This document shows positions 54,020-63,153 of a DNA stretch of 64,000 nucleotides, piece by piece (positions within the stretch are counted from its first letter, which is position 1; each line of letters opens with the position of its first letter). The notes under the pieces were generated by a model. The model was not told the DNA's origin. It worked only from the letters and a program-made list of their open reading frames with translations, and ran no database searches. The stretch lies in contig JAHJHT010000013.1 of NCBI GenBank assembly GCA_018823835.1, positions 806,001 to 870,000 on the forward strand, given 5' to 3'. The stretch comes from Alphaproteobacteria bacterium (lineage in GTDB: Bacteria; Pseudomonadota; Alphaproteobacteria; Rhizobiales; Rhizobiaceae). A program made the position numbers and the translations under genes.

Positions 54020-55057
54020 TTAGTCCGTTGCGGTCGCTTTCGCTGCGCGCAACTCGTCTCCCTGGCAGCCAGATTCCTCGCCAACCAGGCTCGCCAGCGC
54101 GAAGAAGGCAAGCGGCTCTTCCTCGCAGGTGATCGCCACGACCGTGCCTGACCTGTCGATGTCGAGCCCCTTCGGACCGCCCTCCTCGGCGGAAGCATGG
54201 CCGCGCCCGAAGCTCTTGGCATCAAGCACCTCGGCCGTTCGGACCGCGGGTCTCTCGCCCCGCCAGTCGCCGTCACTGCGATAGATCTGCAGCACCGGCC
54301 TACCGGCATCGGCGACGACGACGTGCAGGCCGTCGGGAGAAAAGCGCACGCCATGCGGATAGCCGGCACCGGACAGCACGCCCGCCGGCTCGGCCGTGCC
54401 GCCGAGCGACCGGCTGGCATCGAAGATCTTCACGTCGCTCGTGCCGTGACTGCTGACGGCGATCCAGCGCTGGTCGGCGCTGAAGGCTATCCCGTCGGGA
54501 ATGTCGAGGCCGCGCCGAATCGCGAGGCTGTTCCAGAGCGGCGCGTAGCCAAATCGCGGTGCAATCAGGTGACGTGACACCCTGTGCGCGTAATTCTGGC
54601 AAACATAGACGGATACGAGTCCGGAGGAATGGCGGCATACTGCGACGGAGCCGGGCGACCTGATCTTGAAGGTCATTGGGCGCCTGAAGACACGGAGCGG
54701 CTCGACATGGCAAATCCGATCGGCAGGCCACAGCTGTGCCAGGCCGAGAATGGAAACCCGGCCGTCGCGGTTGGCCACGACCAGCGTCAAGTCGTCGATG
54801 AAGTCGATGCCGTGCACCGCACCGATACCGTCCGAGGTCAGTTCCAGGAAATCGTCGATCCGGATCAGTCCGTCACCCGCGACACGGATTCGCAGGAGAA
54901 GCAGGCGCTGGCGTCCGAAACCGGCGATGCACAACAGGGCATTGTCGGGCGAGAAACGGATGTCCTCGGTACGTCCGATCGCTGCGAGTGCGGCCCGGAC
55001 CGGGGGGCTGGCGTTGATTGCAAGCCGATGCGGCTTCAGGGCGGCTTCCGGAACCAT
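54020..55057 (-). CDS. Beta-propeller-like protein
   Basis: A 345-residue protein with repeated blades: EDIRFSPDNALLCIAGFGRQRL, HGIDFIDDLTLVVANRDGRVSIL, DGIAFSADQRWIAVSSHGTSDVKIF, HGVRFSPDGLHVVVADAGRPVLQIY and GLDIDRSGTVVAITCEEEPLAFF. These fit the WD40/YVTN type of propeller and number five or six. No signal peptide is visible, so it is likely cytoplasmic. The function is unknown. The ATG at 55057 is the first start that follows the upstream gene; the frame extends further but overlaps the DUF2336 gene. Confidence 0.65.
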   Translation of the reverse strand: MVPEAALKPHRLAINASPPVRAALAAIGRTEDIRFSPDNALLCIAGFGRQRLLLLRIRVAGDGLIRIDDFLELTSDGIGAVHGIDFIDDLTLVVANRDGRVSILGLAQLWPADRICHVEPLRVFRRPMTFKIRSPGSVAVCRHSSGLVSVYVCQNYAHRVSRHLIAPRFGYAPLWNSLAIRRGLDIPDGIAFSADQRWIAVSSHGTSDVKIFDASRSLGGTAEPAGVLSGAGYPHGVRFSPDGLHVVVADAGRPVLQIYRSDGDWRGERPAVRTAEVLDAKSFGRGHASAEEGGPKGLDIDRSGTVVAITCEEEPLAFFALASLVGEESGCQGDELRAAKATATD

Positions 55058-55119
55058 GATCCGATCTATGGACGCACGGCGGACTCTCGGCAACCTGCCA
55101 GCAAGAACCCCGCTGGCAT

Positions 55120-56241
55120 TCAGGCCGCCGCGATCGCCAGTGCGTGGCCGCGCGCGTTTTCGCGCAGGGCATCGAGATGGATCGTCTTCAGCAGCCCTGC
55201 AAGGTCGCCCGTCGCCTCTGAGCCGCCGAGTTCCTCCAGCATCAGCCAGGATACTTCCTGAGCGCCGGCCACCCGTTTGCCGTTGGCTACCTGGCGCCAC
55301 ACCTTCAGCGCGCGGAGCAGCACGCCATGCACCGACGGCGACAGCCCGGCGCTGCGGAACAATGCCGACAGCGCGACGTCGTTTCCGTTGGCGAGCAGTG
55401 CCCTCACCCGGTCTTCAGACTGTCCGGTCAGTACGACGAGCGTGGAGCCGAAGAAATCGACCTTGCCATGCGCAACGGTGCGCACGATGAAACTCGCGGT
55501 AAGATCGCCGCGCACCTGAAGGTGGGCGATCAGTGCGCTGTGTTCTTCGGGCCGCGTACCCTCGATCAGCGTCAGCGAGGCCCTGACGCAGGCATCCTTC
55601 ATGACCCGGTCGGCGCGCGCGCTGCCCATCAGCGCCACCACGAGCGGCGACCCCTTCAGCGCGTCGCCGAGCTTGACCAGCAGCATGTGGCGGCAGTCGG
55701 CCGGCAACCGCGAATCGGCAATCAGCGCCTCGCGCAACGTTCCGACATGACCATGCCGTTCGGCCATGCGGCGGAACGACAGCGCGGCAATCGAGGCGCC
55801 GGTATTGGCAAGCAGCGTGGCGCAGGCTTCTGCTTCCGCCACCTCGGCGATGGCTGCAGCAAGCGCCATCGATACGGCCGGCCGGTCGGCAATGAGTTTC
55901 TGGGTCGCGACGCTCCCCGAGGCGACACGGTCGATCAGATCGGCATCGGTCAGGAGTGGCGAGCGGGCCAGCACCAGCGCGGCAACCTCGGGCTGGTCGG
56001 ACGCCAGCGCCCCGATCACCTGCAGCGGCGCATGGCGGCTCATGGCGAGAACTTCGGCCATCGCATGGCGGACCTTGGCCGATGGGTCGTCGAGCAGCAG
56101 GGTCAGCGCGGCCTCGGCGGCGCAGCGGTCCTCGAAAGGCAGGTCACGATCCACATAGGCGCGAGCAAGGGCGGCAGCCGCCGCGGCCCGTTCGCCGGCC
56201 TTTGCAGTGTAAATCCACTTCAGGAAATGTGAGACTACCAT
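55120..56241 (-). CDS. DUF2336 family protein
   Basis: A 373-residue, almost wholly helical protein of the alphaproteobacterial DUF2336 family. Repeated HEAT-like units occur: AEAALTLLLDDPSAKVRHAMAEVLA, ALASDQPEVAALVLARSPLLTDADLID, VRALLANGNDVALSALFRSAGLSP. Function unknown; I infer a scaffold-like role. Start: ATG at 56241 with GGGGGC upstream; a GTG ten codons earlier is possible. It diverges from the maoC-like gene, and the intergenic region holds a CTTAACC motif. Confidence 0.75.
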   Translation of the reverse strand: MVVSHFLKWIYTAKAGERAAAAAALARAYVDRDLPFEDRCAAEAALTLLLDDPSAKVRHAMAEVLAMSRHAPLQVIGALASDQPEVAALVLARSPLLTDADLIDRVASGSVATQKLIADRPAVSMALAAAIAEVAEAEACATLLANTGASIAALSFRRMAERHGHVGTLREALIADSRLPADCRHMLLVKLGDALKGSPLVVALMGSARADRVMKDACVRASLTLIEGTRPEEHSALIAHLQVRGDLTASFIVRTVAHGKVDFFGSTLVVLTGQSEDRVRALLANGNDVALSALFRSAGLSPSVHGVLLRALKVWRQVANGKRVAGAQEVSWLMLEELGGSEATGDLAGLLKTIHLDALRENARGHALAIAAA

Positions 56242-56391
56242 CAATGCCCGCTTGCCCCCTCTGACATCCACGTGCCGTCAGAATCGACGCTAGGCCGAAA
56301 TAGTTTACGATTGGTTCACCATATTTCTTAACCGGCTTGCCGGTCCCGGTCGTAGTGCCTATCAATCCGCCAAGCACACGGAGGACAGAAC

Positions 56392-56850
56392 ATGGCCGGG
56401 CTATATCTCGAGGAGTTCCAGCCGGGCCAGGTGTTCCGCCACGGCCTGACAAAGACCGTGACCGAGAGCGACAACATGCTGTTCTCGACAATGACGCTCA
56501 ATCCGCAGCCGCTGCATATCGACTTCGATTTCGCCGCGCGCAGCGAATGGGGCCGCCCCCTGGTCAACTCGCTGTTCACGCTCGGACTGATGATCGGCAT
56601 TTCGGTGCACGACACGACCATCGGCACGACGGTCGCCAACCTCGGCATGAAGGAAACGACGTTTCCACACCCGGTCTTTCACGGCGACACGATCCGCGTC
56701 GAGACCGAGGTCGTCTCGGTCAGGGAATCGAAGTCCAAGCCCGACCGCGGCATCGTCGAGTTCGAGCACCGCGCCTTCAACCAGACGGGCGAGCTCGTCG
56801 CCCGCTGCGTGCGCCAGGCGATGATCATGAAGATGGAGCCGGCCGCCTGA
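56392..56850 (+). CDS. MaoC-family hot-dog dehydratase
   Basis: A 152-residue (R)-specific enoyl-CoA hydratase-type protein. The hydratase motif occurs as FSTMTLNPQPLHIDFDFAARSEWGRPLVNSL near residues 31-61, where the D-x4-HxD-like pattern is modified to N-x2-PLHID, and FPHPVFHGDTI lies near 92. Such proteins hydrate mesaconyl-CoA or other unsaturated acyl-CoA esters. ATG at 56392 follows GGAGGACAGAAC, a strong ribosome site. It overlaps the next gene by one base (TGATG), so the two are coupled. Confidence 0.88.
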   Translation: MAGLYLEEFQPGQVFRHGLTKTVTESDNMLFSTMTLNPQPLHIDFDFAARSEWGRPLVNSLFTLGLMIGISVHDTTIGTTVANLGMKETTFPHPVFHGDTIRVETEVVSVRESKSKPDRGIVEFEHRAFNQTGELVARCVRQAMIMKMEPAA

Positions 56851-57728
56851 TGCGCTCCTGGCTTTTCGTCCCCGGCGATTCCGAGCGCAAGCTCGACAAG
56901 AGCCTCGCCTCACAGGCCGACGTGCTTATCCTCGACCTTGAGGATTCGGTGGCACCGCAGAACAAGCCGCTGGCGCGCGACATGGCCGCCGGCTTCATTG
57001 CCGACCGGCGCGGCGAGACGCAAGCACTGCTCTATGTGCGGGTCAACGATCTCGCGACCGGTCTGACCGACGACGATCTCAAGGCCGTGGTGGCATCAAG
57101 GCCGGACGGCATCATGCTGCCGAAGTGCAATTCCGGCGCCGACGTACAGCAGCTGTCGACAAGGCTGCGCGTCCTGGAGGCTGAGAACGGGCTGCCGGAC
57201 GGCTCTATCCGGATCGTCCCGTTGATCACAGAGACGGCCACTGGCGTCCTGTCGGGCGCCAGCTATCGCGGTGCAAGCGCTCGCCTCGCCGGACTGACCT
57301 GGGGCGCGGAAGATCTGTCGGCCGCAATAGGCGCGCGCAGCACGCGCGACGAAGCCGGTCGCTATACCGACGTCTTTCGCTTTGCGCGGAGCGTGACGAT
57401 TCTGGCGGCATCGGCGGCCGGCGTTCCGGCCATCGACACGGTCTTCGTCAATTTCCGCGACACCGAGGGCATGCGGCGCGAGTGCCTGGAGGCCGAGCGC
57501 GACGGCTTCACCGGCAAGATGGCGATCCACCCGGACCAGGTGGCGGTCATCAACGAGGCGTTCACCCCGTCGGCAGAAGCGGTCGGGCAGGCCAAGGCGG
57601 TCATTGCGGCCTTTGCGCAATCCGGCAATGCCGGCGTCGTCGCCATCGACGGCCAGATGTACGACGTTCCGCATCTGCGCCGCGCCGAAGGCCTGCTGGC
57701 GCGGGCGCGGGCTGCGGGCGTCGCCTAG
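56850..57728 (+). CDS. HpcH/HpaI-fold CoA ester lyase (CitE-like)
   Basis: A 292-residue member of the citrate lyase beta-subunit family. N-terminal SWLFVPGDSERKLDKSL, the acidic metal motif LILDLEDSVAPQNK near 27-40, KCNSGADVQQL near 91 and the motif WGAEDLSAAIGA near 150 are typical. Activities in the family are malyl-CoA, citramalyl-CoA or methylmalyl-CoA lyase and malyl-CoA thioesterase. The MaoC partner suggests hydration of mesaconyl-CoA followed by cleavage; this is inference. It ends at CTAG, shared with the convergent flavin reductase. Confidence 0.88.
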   Translation: MRSWLFVPGDSERKLDKSLASQADVLILDLEDSVAPQNKPLARDMAAGFIADRRGETQALLYVRVNDLATGLTDDDLKAVVASRPDGIMLPKCNSGADVQQLSTRLRVLEAENGLPDGSIRIVPLITETATGVLSGASYRGASARLAGLTWGAEDLSAAIGARSTRDEAGRYTDVFRFARSVTILAASAAGVPAIDTVFVNFRDTEGMRRECLEAERDGFTGKMAIHPDQVAVINEAFTPSAEAVGQAKAVIAAFAQSGNAGVVAIDGQMYDVPHLRRAEGLLARARAAGVA

Positions 57729-58333
57729 TCGTCCTGCCAGCGCGGCCTGCGCATTGCGAACGCGGACTCGACGCTCGAATATTCCATGTAACCCAGCCGG
57801 GCGACATTGCCCGCCTTGACGGCGTCGAAGAGCCCGTCTGTCAGGAAGGCATCGTCGATATGCACGCCGACGACCTCGCCGACGACGACGAAGGAGCCCG
57901 AATCGCTGCCGTCGAGCGCCTTCGGACGCAGAACCTCGGTCACCTTGCATTCGAGCGCGGCCGGCGCCTCGGCCACGCGTGGCGGCGCCACCAGGCGCGA
58001 CGGCGCCTCTGTCAGTCCCGCATAGGTGAATTCGCTGACGCCACGCGGCGAGTCGACCGCCGTGCGGTTCATCTTCTCGGCAAGATCGCGGCCGACCAGA
58101 TTGGCGACGAACTCTCCCGTCTCGGCCGCCAGGCTCGAACTGTCCTTCTGCCCCTCCGACGAAAACCAGACGAGAAAGGGATTGGTCGAGAATGCATTGA
58201 AGAAGGAATAGGGCGCGAGGTTCGCCTCGCCCGTGCGGCTGATCGTCGATATCCAACCGATCGGCCGTGGTGACACGATCGACTTGAAGGGATCGTGCGG
58301 CAGGCCGTGGCCGTTCTTGGGCTCATAAAACAA
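57725..58333 (-). CDS. Flavin reductase family protein (FMN-binding split barrel)
   Basis: A 202-residue protein of the flavin reductase-like family: HDPFKSIVSPRPIGWISTIS near residue 13-32, NLAPYSFFNAFSTNPFLVWFS near 38-58 and a GxFVxNL motif (TGEFVANLVG) near 72. It probably reduces FMN or FAD with NAD(P)H. The only reasonable start is TTG at 58333: a stop lies two codons upstream, and GGGAGGG from the end of the nitroreductase gene serves as ribosome site. It is coupled to that gene. Confidence 0.87.
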   Translation of the reverse strand: MFYEPKNGHGLPHDPFKSIVSPRPIGWISTISRTGEANLAPYSFFNAFSTNPFLVWFSSEGQKDSSSLAAETGEFVANLVGRDLAEKMNRTAVDSPRGVSEFTYAGLTEAPSRLVAPPRVAEAPAALECKVTEVLRPKALDGSDSGSFVVVGEVVGVHIDDAFLTDGLFDAVKAGNVARLGYMEYSSVESAFAMRRPRWQDD

Positions 58334-58336
58334 AAT

Positions 58337-58921
58337 CTAACCCTCCCACGGACCGGAATAGTCCCCGTAAAGCGAATCGACCTCGGGGCGCGGCCGCTCC
58401 GGCGCCTGTCCTTCGTGGGAGCCGATGTGCACGAAGCCGGCGACGCGCTCCTTCGGCGAAAGCCCGAGCAGGGCGCGGCCCTCCGGCAGGTCGGAGTACC
58501 AGTTGGTAATCCAGTTGGTGCCGAATCCAAGCGCATTGGCGGCCAGCACCAGGTTCATGGCGGCCGCCCCGGCCGACAGGAACATCTCCCATTCGGGGAT
58601 CTTCGGATGATCCTTCGGGCTCGACACGACACCTATCACCAGCGGCGCGCGGGAAAAGCGCGTCATCTCCTGGTTGCGGCGGCCCTCCGGCAACGGCCCC
58701 TCGCGGGCTTCGGCGAGTTCCACGATCTTGCGGCCGACCTCCTCGCGCGCAGCGCCGCGGTAGAGGATGAAGCGCCACGGCGCCAGCCGGCCGTGGTCGG
58801 GCACGCGGCTGGCGATCGCCAGCATGGTCCTGATCTGCGAATCATCCGGGCCGGGTTCCCTCAGATCCTGAATGGGAACGGAACTTCGGGCGGACAGAAA
58901 ATCGATGATGGCCGTGTTCAT
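58337..58921 (-). CDS. Nitroreductase family protein
   Basis: A 194-residue FMN-dependent NAD(P)H nitroreductase, YdjA-like. Typical features are the N-terminal ARSS (FLSARSSVPIQDL), PDHGRLAPWRFIL near 43-55, SAGAAAMNLVLAANALGFGTNWIT near 116-139 and a C-terminal VHIGS. The natural substrate is unknown. It precedes the flavin reductase gene by three bases, so reduced flavin and nitroreductase may work together. ATG at 58921. Confidence 0.9.
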   Translation of the reverse strand: MNTAIIDFLSARSSVPIQDLREPGPDDSQIRTMLAIASRVPDHGRLAPWRFILYRGAAREEVGRKIVELAEAREGPLPEGRRNQEMTRFSRAPLVIGVVSSPKDHPKIPEWEMFLSAGAAAMNLVLAANALGFGTNWITNWYSDLPEGRALLGLSPKERVAGFVHIGSHEGQAPERPRPEVDSLYGDYSGPWEG

Positions 58922-59043
58922 GGCATGTCTCCGGTCTGATGGGCAAAAGCGCGGCGACGATGCGTGCGGCGACTCTCTGGCTGCCGGCAGGCAGCCGGCG
59001 AATAGGCCTTGAAATTGCCACTGCCTTAGGGTTCAACGCAAGT

Positions 59044-60009
59044 ATGACCGGTGGGATATCGCGACTTTTTGGATTGCTCGCCTGCGCGGCCGTCATCGCG
59101 GCGCTGCCTGCGCCGGCGACGGCGCAGGAAACCGACATCATCCCGCCCGATCTCAAGCTCCCCTCCATCACCAGTTTTGCGCCCGCCAGCGAAGCGCTCG
59201 CCGGACTTGCCGCAGGCGGAGAAATCACCCTCTCGGCCAAGCTCACCGACGAGGGCACGGACATCAGTCGAGGTCTCGTCTGGCGGGTCTTCGGCCCGGA
59301 ACCCGGGCCCGACGGCAAGCTGCCGCTGATCGCCTCCGCCCAGGGCGGCACCAGCTCCTTCCAGCTCGCGCCCGGCGGCTACCTCGTGCACGCCTCCTAC
59401 GGCCGGGCCGGTGCCACCAAGCGCATCACGGTCGGCCGCGACGGCAAGCGCGAGGATCTGGTGCTCGATGCCGGCGGCCTGAAACTCGACGCGGTGCTCG
59501 CCGGCGGCGTGCGCATACCGCCGGCCAAGCTGCGATTCTCGATCTACGAGGCCGATGCCGGGGCCGACGGTGAGCGCGCCCTCATCATCCCGGACGTCAG
59601 CCCCAATTCGGTGGTGCGGCTGAACTCGGGCACCTACCACGTCGTCTCGACCTATGGCGCAGTCAACGCCGTCATCCGCTCCGACATCCGGATCGAGGCT
59701 GGCAAGCTGACCGAAGCGACTGTCGAGCACCACGCCGCCGAACTGACCATGAAGCTGGTGCGCGAGGCCGGCGGCGAGGCGATCGCCGACACGTCATGGT
59801 CGATCCTTTCCGGTTCGGGCGACCCGATTCGCGAGATGGTCGGCGCTTTCGCCTCGATGGTGCTCGCCGAGGGCGACTACACGATCATCGCCAAGAACCG
59901 CGACCGCATCTACCAGCGAGACTTCACCGTCGTCGGCGGCCGCAACCAGGACGTCGAGGTCCTGGCGACGGAAGCCAATTCCGTCGATGTCAGCGAAGGC
60001 GCCGACTAA
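59044..60009 (+). CDS. Secreted protein with three beta-sandwich repeats
   Basis: A 321-residue protein with a signal peptide (ISRLFGLLACAAVIAALPAPATA, cleavage near 27). It consists of three repeats of about 80 residues (60-150, 150-235, 235-310). Each has a W/F-x-V/I core strand, a short loop, then a (L)APGGYLV / LNSGTYHV / LAEGDYTI turn and a strand ending at TVGRDG / RIEAG / TVVGGR. No family can be named. The ATG at 59044 is the start of the signal peptide; the frame extends 35 codons upstream. Confidence 0.72.
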   Translation: MTGGISRLFGLLACAAVIAALPAPATAQETDIIPPDLKLPSITSFAPASEALAGLAAGGEITLSAKLTDEGTDISRGLVWRVFGPEPGPDGKLPLIASAQGGTSSFQLAPGGYLVHASYGRAGATKRITVGRDGKREDLVLDAGGLKLDAVLAGGVRIPPAKLRFSIYEADAGADGERALIIPDVSPNSVVRLNSGTYHVVSTYGAVNAVIRSDIRIEAGKLTEATVEHHAAELTMKLVREAGGEAIADTSWSILSGSGDPIREMVGAFASMVLAEGDYTIIAKNRDRIYQRDFTVVGGRNQDVEVLATEANSVDVSEGAD

Positions 60010-60016
60010 CCGCCCC

Positions 60017-60970
60017 CTACGCGGCTTTCATTCCGGAATTGTTGCGCCTGAAGCGCGCTATCGCGCGGCGTCGGTGCGTGGCCGCCGGCGGGGCGAGCCG
60101 GAACACGGCGTCATGGAGCGTCTCGAGCAGCGCCTTGCGGTCGCGCAGCGGTCCAAGCTGATGCCAGTGCAGCGTCTCGCCGATGCGCACGCCGATCGAG
60201 CGGCCCGACAACCTTGCGAATTCACGCACCAGGAGCGACAAGCGCAGCGCCAGCGCGGCCTTGCCGACCATGCGCGCCAGCCGGTGTTCGTGCGCGGCGA
60301 GAGCCATCGGCCTGCTGACCAGGTGGAAGAGGCGACCGTTCTGGCCTGAGAAATACATCGGCACGACAGACGCTCTGGCGTCCTGCACGAGGCGCGCGGG
60401 AAACATCTTCCAGGGCAGGTCGCGCGCCGCCCCGAACCCCTTCGGCGCCGTGGCCACGCCGCCGGCCGGAAAGATGACGATGACGACGCCGTCCTTAAGC
60501 AGGCGCACGGCCTCGTGGCGCACGGCGATGTTGTTTTTCAACGCCTCTTTCGTCTCGGAAAAATCGACCGGCAGCGAATAGGCTGCCATTTCCGGGATCT
60601 TCAGGAGTTCCGAAGCGATCATGACGCGGAAGGGCCGGCCAAGCTGCTCTGCCAGCGACAGGATGGCGATGCCGTCGCCGATCCCGAAGGGATGGTTGGC
60701 GACGATGACCAGCGGTCCGTCCTGCAGGTCGGGCGGCGGCCACTGCCCTTCGCGGCGAACACCGATATCGACCAGTTCCAGCATGCGACCGAAGACCCGC
60801 TCGCCGGTCGGCGCGATGTTCCTGCGCCACAGGTCGTAGAGCGCGGCGTAGCGGTCCCTGCCCGACAGGCCTTCGACCGAACGGATGAACCAGCGCTTCA
60901 GCCGCGGGTCCGCGGCATTGGCGTAGGAGAGTTCCGTGAAGGCGAGGTCGGAGAGTCGCTTTGCCACCAT
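60017..60970 (-). CDS. Lysophospholipid acyltransferase family protein (PlsC-like)
   Basis: A 317-residue acyltransferase. The catalytic motif HxxxxD occurs as NHPFGIGDG near residues 93-101, the substrate motif near FPAGGVATAP (168-177), and FRVMIASELLKIPEM near 114. The closest group is the PlsC-like acyltransferases that include OlsA (ornithine lipid) and related proteins of Rhizobiales. The acceptor is unknown. Start: ATG at 60970. The C terminus is basic. Convergent with the three-repeat protein. Confidence 0.8.
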   Translation of the reverse strand: MVAKRLSDLAFTELSYANAADPRLKRWFIRSVEGLSGRDRYAALYDLWRRNIAPTGERVFGRMLELVDIGVRREGQWPPPDLQDGPLVIVANHPFGIGDGIAILSLAEQLGRPFRVMIASELLKIPEMAAYSLPVDFSETKEALKNNIAVRHEAVRLLKDGVVIVIFPAGGVATAPKGFGAARDLPWKMFPARLVQDARASVVPMYFSGQNGRLFHLVSRPMALAAHEHRLARMVGKAALALRLSLLVREFARLSGRSIGVRIGETLHWHQLGPLRDRKALLETLHDAVFRLAPPAATHRRRAIARFRRNNSGMKAA

Positions 60971-61063
60971 GAACGCTGCTTACGGGCGTCACATGACAGG
61001 TGGATGAAGGCGGCAATCCGATGCCGCGGAAGGGCGCAACCAACGGCTTGCGCCCTCCCAGGG

Positions 61064-63040
61064 TTACTGCGCCATGGAGCGCCGACGATCGGGCGTGATC
61101 GCCTCCTGGCTCAGCGAGGCAACGGCCTCGTCGAGCGTCATCGACTGCTGGTCACGTGAGCCGAGGCGGCGAATGTTGACCGTGCCTTCCTCGGCCTCGC
61201 GCTTGCCGCAGACAATGATCACCGGCACCTTGACCATCGAATGCTCGCGCACCTTGTAGTTGATCTTCTCGTTGCGAAGATCCGGTTCGGCCGACAGGCC
61301 GGCAGCCTTCAGCTTCTTGACCACGTCCATCGCATAGTCGTCGGCGTCCGAGGTGATCGTCGCCACCACCACCTGCTGCGGCGACAGCCAGAGCGGGAAG
61401 TGGCCGGCATGGTTTTCGATCAGGATGCCGATGAAGCGCTCCATCGAGCCGCAGATCGCGCGGTGCACCATGACCGGCTGCTTCTTCTCCGAATCGCTGC
61501 CGATGTAGAAAGCGCCGAAACGCTCCGGCAGGTTGAAGTCGACCTGCGTGGTGCCGCACTGCCACTCGCGGCCGATGGCGTCCTTCAGCACGTATTCGAA
61601 CTTCGGCCCGTAGAAGGCGCCCTCGCCCGGATTGACCGAGGTCTTGATCCTGCCGCCGGACTGCTCCTCGATGATCGCGAGCACATTGCCCATGATCTCC
61701 TCGGCATGATCCCATGCCTCGTCCGAGCCGACGCGCTTCTCGGGTCTGGTCGAGAGCTTGACGCTGACCTCCTCGAAGCCGAAATCGGCATAGGTCGAAA
61801 GGATCAGGTCGTTGATGCGCAGGCACTCGGCGGCAAGCTGCTCCTCGGTGCAGAAAATGTGGGCGTCGTCCTGCGTGAAGCCGCGCACGCGCATCAGACC
61901 GTGCAGTGCGCCGGACGGCTCGTAGCGATGAACGTTGCCAAATTCAGCAAGCTTTACAGGCAGTTCGCGGTAGGACTTGAGGCCATGCTTGAAAATCTGC
62001 ACGTGGCCCGGGCAGTTCATCGGCTTCAGCGCGAAGACGCGGTCGTCGTCGGTGTCGTCGCCGGCGACGGTCACCTTGAACATCGCATCGCGGTACCAGC
62101 CCCAGTGACCCGAGGTCTCCCACAGTGACTTGTCCAGCACCTGCGGCGCGTTGACCTCCTCGTAGCCCTGCTCGTCGAGGCGGCGGCGCATGTAGTTCAC
62201 CAGGCTCTGGAACAGCTTCCAGCCCTTGGCGTGCCAGAACACGACGCCCGGTCCCTCCTCCTGGAAGTGGAACAAGTCCATCTCGCGGCCGAGCTTGCGG
62301 TGGTCGCGCTTCTCGGCCTCGGCCAGCATGTGGATGTAGCCGTCAAGCTGCTCCTGGTTGGCCCAGGCAGTGCCGTAGATGCGCGTCAGCATCGGGTTGT
62401 TGCTGTCGCCGCGCCAATAGGCGCCGGCCACCTTCATCAGCTTGAAGGCGCTGCCGATCTGGCCGGTGGAAGCCATGTGCGGGCCGCGGCAGAGATCGAA
62501 CCAGTCGCCCTGCGCGTAGATCTTGAGGTCCTGGTCTTCCGGAATCGCGTCGATCAGTTCGAGCTTGTAGGCCTCGCCCTTGTCGGCAAACACCTGTTTC
62601 GCCTTGTCGCGCGACCAGACTTCCTTGGTGAACGGCTTGTTGCGGCCGATGATCTCGCGCATCTTTTTCTCGATGGCGGGAAAGTCCTCGGGCGTGAAGG
62701 GCTCGTTGCGGGCGAAATCGTAGTAGAACCCGTTCTCAATCACCGGTCCGATGGTCACCTGCGTGCCGGGCCACAATTCCTGCACGGCCTCGGCCAGCAC
62801 ATGAGCGGTATCGTGGCGGATGAGTTCAAGCGCGCGCGGATCGTCGCGCGTCACGATCTCGATCCGGCCCGAGCGGGCGAGCGGATCGGACAGGTCCTGC
62901 AGGACGCCGTCGAGCGCCACGGCAACGGACTTCTTGGCAAGCGACTTGGAGATCGATTCGGCGAGTTCCGCGCCGGTCATCGCGGCGTCGTAGTCGCGCA
63001 CGGAACCATCGGGAAACGTAAGGGAAGCGGTATTTGGCAC
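61064..63040 (-). CDS. thrS: Threonyl-tRNA synthetase
   Basis: A 658-residue class II synthetase. An N-terminal TGS domain (about 1-62), the tRNA-editing domain with [12 protein letters not shown] near 73-84 and HMAS near 185, the catalytic core with [10 protein letters not shown] near 335 and [27 protein letters not shown] near 366, and a C-terminal anticodon-binding domain. The zinc cysteine is in MNCPGH. The start is GTG at 63040, with GGAGAAAAGAAA upstream; nothing earlier in the frame resembles the family. Confidence 0.97.
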   Translation of the reverse strand: MPNTASLTFPDGSVRDYDAAMTGAELAESISKSLAKKSVAVALDGVLQDLSDPLARSGRIEIVTRDDPRALELIRHDTAHVLAEAVQELWPGTQVTIGPVIENGFYYDFARNEPFTPEDFPAIEKKMREIIGRNKPFTKEVWSRDKAKQVFADKGEAYKLELIDAIPEDQDLKIYAQGDWFDLCRGPHMASTGQIGSAFKLMKVAGAYWRGDSNNPMLTRIYGTAWANQEQLDGYIHMLAEAEKRDHRKLGREMDLFHFQEEGPGVVFWHAKGWKLFQSLVNYMRRRLDEQGYEEVNAPQVLDKSLWETSGHWGWYRDAMFKVTVAGDDTDDDRVFALKPMNCPGHVQIFKHGLKSYRELPVKLAEFGNVHRYEPSGALHGLMRVRGFTQDDAHIFCTEEQLAAECLRINDLILSTYADFGFEEVSVKLSTRPEKRVGSDEAWDHAEEIMGNVLAIIEEQSGGRIKTSVNPGEGAFYGPKFEYVLKDAIGREWQCGTTQVDFNLPERFGAFYIGSDSEKKQPVMVHRAICGSMERFIGILIENHAGHFPLWLSPQQVVVATITSDADDYAMDVVKKLKAAGLSAEPDLRNEKINYKVREHSMVKVPVIIVCGKREAEEGTVNIRRLGSRDQQSMTLDEAVASLSQEAITPDRRRSMAQ

Positions 63041-63060
63041 TTTCTTTTCTCCTATCCAGT

Positions 63061-63103
63061 CCCGCAAACGAGCGCGGGTGGTTTTTTGCCGGATGCGTCC
63101 GGC
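63061..63103 (-). promoter_or_regulatory. Two hairpins in the thrS leader
   Basis: Minus-strand mRNA reads GCCGGA-CGCA-TCCGGC (63103-63088), then A6 and a second hairpin CCCGC / GCGGG (63078-63074 and 63065-63061), directly before the thrS ribosome site at about 63050. The sites could control thrS translation. On the plus strand the second stem is followed by T6, as an intrinsic terminator would be. Confidence 0.4.
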
Positions 63104-63153
63104 GGCGAGCGGTCTTTTAGGATCTCATTGGCGAGCCGTAAAGATGCGCGGGT

